This document shows positions 7,148-9,281 of a DNA stretch of 9,281 nucleotides, piece by piece. Below the pieces are notes generated by a model. It worked only from the letters and a program-made list of their open reading frames with translations, was not told the DNA's origin and searched no databases. How positions within the stretch are numbered: the first letter of the stretch is position 1; every line of letters starts with the position of its first letter. The stretch is from assembly GCA_027323595.1 (NCBI GenBank), contig DAHWBL010000246.1, positions 1-9,281 of the forward strand, written 5' to 3'. A program made the position numbers and the translations under genes. This DNA comes from Acetobacteraceae bacterium. Lineage in GTDB: Bacteria; Pseudomonadota; Alphaproteobacteria; Acetobacterales; Acetobacteraceae.

Positions 7148-8461
7148 TCAGCCCTGCCCACCGAACAGCGAACGCAGCCAGCCGACCACGCCGGCGGGCT
7201 GGCTGGAGGTGAAATCGATGTCCGACACCGCCCGACCGTCGCCGGCCGCCCAGGCCAGCAGGCCCGCCGCGGTGGCGAAGGCCGGGCCGGTGGCGATGTC
7301 GGGCATGCCGCGCCAGGCGCTGGGCTGGCCCAGCCGCACCTGACGGCCCAGGATCGCCTGCGCCACCTGCGCGACACCGACCAGCTGGCTCGCGCCACCG
7401 GTCAGCACCACGCGCCCGCCGGCGGCGTGGCCAAGCCCGACCGCGTCGATCTTGTCGCGCAGCAGCTCGAAGGTTTCCTCGATGCGCGGACGGATGATGC
7501 TGACCAGCATCGATCGCGGCACGCTGGCGAACTGGTGCTCGGGCTCGCCGACCAGCGGCACCGACAGCATGGTGTGGTCGTCATCGGGGCTGGCCAGCGC
7601 GAACCCGTCCATCACCTTCATCCGCTCGGCCTGGGTGATCTGGGTGGACAGCATGCGCGCGATGTCGTTGGTGACGTGCGCCCCGCCCACCCGCAGCTGC
7701 GCGGTGTGCACCACGCTGCCCTCGTGGAACACCGCGAGCGAGGTGGTGCCGCCGCCCATGTCGATGACGATGGTGCCCAGCGCGCGCTCATCCTCGACCA
7801 GCGTGGCAAGGCCCGAGGCGACCGGCGCGCTGACCAGCTCGGTCAGCTCCAGGTCGCAGCGCGCGACGGTGGTTTGCAGATTGCGCAGCGCCGCGGTCGC
7901 GGCATCGAGCACGTGCAGCCGCATCGCCAGATGGTCGCAATGCAGCCCGCGCGGATCGGTGACGCCGGCGGTGCCATCGACCTCGAAATCCAGCGGCATC
8001 GCATGGATCTGCTCGCGCCCGGACGACAGCCCGCGCTGGCGACCCTCGGCCACCAGCCGGCGCACATCCGCCTCGCCCACCGCGCGCCCGCCGATCGGCC
8101 ATTGCACGTTCAGCAGCCGCGACACCGGCTCACCGCAGGACAGATTGACGCTGACCCCGCGCAGCCGCAGATCGGCCATCTCCTCGGCCTGGCCCACCGC
8201 GGCGCGGATCGCCTGCTCGGCCTCGGCGATATCGGTGATCGCCCCGGCCCGCACGCCCATCGCGCGCTGCCAGCCAAACCCCAGCACCCGCAAGGTGCCG
8301 TCGGATTCGGCGCGACCGATCAGGCAGACGATCTTGGTGGTGCCGACATCGAGCACGCCGAACGGCCCGCCGCGAAAACCGCGTCGCGCAGGCGGCTGCG
8401 ACGACGGCGCCACCGCGCCATGGTCGCGGCCGCCTCGGTTGCGGGGGGAAAGCTCGTTCAC
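7148..8461 (-). CDS. ftsA: cell division protein FtsA
   Basis: FtsA is an actin-like ATP-binding protein on the inner face of the cytoplasmic membrane that tethers FtsZ and recruits later divisome proteins. The 437-residue product has phosphate-1 motif LDVGTTK at 37-43, an SHS2-type 1C region after about residue 120, phosphate-2 motif VIDMGGGTTSLAVF around 232-245 (D234), and the adenosine motif VVLTGGASQLVG at 351-362. The last residues, VVGWLRSLFGGQ, look like the amphipathic membrane-targeting helix. The first 33 residues are basic, Pro/Gly-rich and probably disordered, as often seen in alphaproteobacteria. The start is GTG at 8461, with GAGGA ten bases upstream; no in-frame ATG exists before residue 69, inside the ATPase fold. 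The gene lies 28 bases after the ftsQ stop, and its GTG overlaps the stop of a tiny bridging frame (GTGA). ftsZ follows 69 bases downstream. Confidence 0.97.
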   Translation of the reverse strand: MNELSPRNRGGRDHGAVAPSSQPPARRGFRGGPFGVLDVGTTKIVCLIGRAESDGTLRVLGFGWQRAMGVRAGAITDIAEAEQAIRAAVGQAEEMADLRLRGVSVNLSCGEPVSRLLNVQWPIGGRAVGEADVRRLVAEGRQRGLSSGREQIHAMPLDFEVDGTAGVTDPRGLHCDHLAMRLHVLDAATAALRNLQTTVARCDLELTELVSAPVASGLATLVEDERALGTIVIDMGGGTTSLAVFHEGSVVHTAQLRVGGAHVTNDIARMLSTQITQAERMKVMDGFALASPDDDHTMLSVPLVGEPEHQFASVPRSMLVSIIRPRIEETFELLRDKIDAVGLGHAAGGRVVLTGGASQLVGVAQVAQAILGRQVRLGQPSAWRGMPDIATGPAFATAAGLLAWAAGDGRAVSDIDFTSSQPAGVVGWLRSLFGGQG

Positions 8462-8493
8462 GCCGAATTGGTCCTCACCTGCATCCGTTTCAT
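8458..8493 (-). other. possible 11-codon frame bridging ftsQ and ftsA
   Basis: An ATG at 8493-8491 overlaps the ftsQ TGA as ATGA. It opens a frame reading MKRMQVRTNSA that ends with TGA at 8460-8458, overlapping the ftsA GTG as GTGA. It contains the ftsA ribosome-binding sequence GAGGA. No Shine-Dalgarno precedes it, so it could be translated only by ribosomes that have just terminated on ftsQ. Seen directly: the frame and both overlaps. Inferred: that it couples translation of the two genes. It may be chance. Confidence 0.25.
8472..8476 (-). promoter_or_regulatory. ribosome-binding site of ftsA
   Basis: GAGGA lies ten bases upstream of the GTG at 8461. It supports this GTG over internal alternatives such as the GTG at codon 17. 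The spacing is slightly long, in line with possible coupling to ftsQ. Confidence 0.55.
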
Positions 8494-9281
8494 GTCGACT
8501 TGCGCGACGGCGTCGTCGCGTCCTTGGCCGGCTCGCTACGTTGGCGGATCACCATCTTGTCGGGCAGACGCAGGTCAACCACGGCCAGCGGACGATCCAG
8601 AAGACTCTGTGATGCCTGAAGCTCGGCGAGTCGGGCCAGTGCCTCGCGCTCATGCGCCTCGGGCAGCATCACCACCGTCGTGTTGTTGAGTTGCAGGTTC
8701 CATCGCCGCTCGCCGATCCGCGCGATCGCGGCGATGTGCGACAGCACGGCGGGGAACTGGCCGAGCAGCTCCAGCATCTCGGCGGCATGGGCCGGCGCGT
8801 CGGGGCCCACCACCAGCGGCAGATTGGCGAACGCGCTGACGTCCTGGTCGGTCACCGGATTGCCGTGCCGGTCGATCAGGGTGAATTTGCGCTGGTTCTG
8901 CCAGATCGCGAACGGCGCGCGCTCGCTCAGATGCACCACGATGGTGTCGGGCAGCCGCCGCTCCACCGCCGCGTTCTGCACCCAGCTCAGCGTCTGAACC
9001 CGCGCGCGCGCATCCGCCACCGAGAAGCCCAGCAGCGAGTCGCCCGGCGACACGCCCAGCGCCGCGCGCAGCAGCCGCGCGGGCGTGTTGGCCTGGCCCT
9101 CGACCAGCACATGGCGCACCCGCAGATCGAGCCAGCCGGCCAGCAGATCGCGCGCGCCGCCGAAAAAACCTTCCACCCGCTGGCCGCGCAGCGCGCTGCC
9201 GGCGGCCAGCAGCACCGCCAGCACCGCGACCATCGCCGCCACGTTGGGCAGCAGCCGCCGCGCCCGCCGCCAGGCGATGCG
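8490..9281 (-). CDS. ftsQ: cell division protein FtsQ, 5' end outside the window
   Basis: FtsQ is a single-pass inner-membrane protein that links cytoplasmic and periplasmic divisome parts (with FtsB and FtsL). 263 residues plus the stop are visible; the frame stays open to the window edge, so the true start is beyond 9281. A GTG at 9242 could be read as a start but would cut into the membrane segment. Visible residues 1-13 are Arg-rich (cytoplasmic tail). Residues about 14-33 form the hydrophobic transmembrane helix (VAAMVAVLAVLLAAGSALRG). A POTRA domain spans about 53-122 (LRVRHVLVEG, then WVQNAAVERRLPDTIVVHLSER and APFAIWQ). The FtsQ beta domain follows from KFTLIDRHGNPV (about 132-143). 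The tail is Lys/Ser/Thr-rich and polar. Position immediately before ftsA supports the call; ddl or murB would be expected upstream. Confidence 0.95.
   Translation of the reverse strand, partial: RIAWRRARRLLPNVAAMVAVLAVLLAAGSALRGQRVEGFFGGARDLLAGWLDLRVRHVLVEGQANTPARLLRAALGVSPGDSLLGFSVADARARVQTLSWVQNAAVERRLPDTIVVHLSERAPFAIWQNQRKFTLIDRHGNPVTDQDVSAFANLPLVVGPDAPAHAAEMLELLGQFPAVLSHIAAIARIGERRWNLQLNNTTVVMLPEAHEREALARLAELQASQSLLDRPLAVVDLRLPDKMVIRQRSEPAKDATTPSRKST

Noticed and set aside
7427..8689. Plus-strand frames of 386 and 420 residues opposite ftsA and the end of ftsQ
   Set aside because: No recognisable domain or ribosome-binding site, and their mirror frames carry full FtsA and FtsQ motifs.
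9240..9242. GTG at 9242 as the ftsQ start
   Set aside because: It falls at the membrane helix and drops the Arg-rich cytoplasmic tail, while the frame stays open to the window edge; the true start lies outside.
1..9281. CRISPR arrays, tRNA genes, insertion sequences, defence or toxin-antitoxin genes
   Set aside because: No regularly spaced repeats, cloverleaf sequences, transposase motifs or terminal inverted repeats were seen; nearly all of the window is filled by seven housekeeping genes.

Overview
The window is a GC-rich stretch of bacterial chromosome, clearly an alphaproteobacterium. The protein sequences, the gene order and the high GC (obvious by eye) would suit Rhodospirillales/Acetobacteraceae, but that family placement is inference. 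Every recognisable gene lies on the minus strand, so transcription runs from high to low coordinates. The order is ftsQ (5' end cut by the window) - ftsA - ftsZ - [277-base gap with a terminator] - lpxC - bamD - recN - ligA (3' end cut by the window). There are no tRNA or rRNA genes, insertion sequences, phage genes or CRISPR arrays.

Right part (about 5573-9281): the distal end of the division and cell-wall (dcw) cluster. FtsQ is a bitopic POTRA protein of the divisome. FtsA is an actin-like membrane anchor. FtsZ is the tubulin-like ring protein, with a long linker and the C-terminal peptide that anchoring proteins bind. FtsQ and FtsA are tightly linked. The ftsQ stop and the ftsA GTG start are bridged by an 11-codon open frame that overlaps both.

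Middle (5296-5572): the only sizeable non-coding interval. It is unusually AT-rich and holds a two-tier hairpin followed by a T-rich run on the minus strand. This reads as an intrinsic terminator closing the ftsQAZ transcript. The same AT-rich stretch has a promoter-like element that could give a small RNA of about 62 nt. The lpxC start follows.

Left part (1-5295): lpxC (committed step of lipid A synthesis), bamD (outer-membrane protein assembly lipoprotein), recN (SMC-like repair ATPase) and ligA (NAD-dependent DNA ligase). They are closely spaced, with gaps of 52 and 16 bases and then a 4-base ATGA overlap. This looks like one operon joining envelope biogenesis and DNA repair/replication. 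The arrangement downstream of ftsZ is familiar from alphaproteobacteria.

Overall this is an ordinary housekeeping region. I found no new enzymatic system. The observations worth a second look are small cis-acting ones: the ftsQ-ftsA bridging frame, the ftsZ-lpxC hairpin/possible sRNA, a leader frame at the lpxC start, and start-codon corrections.
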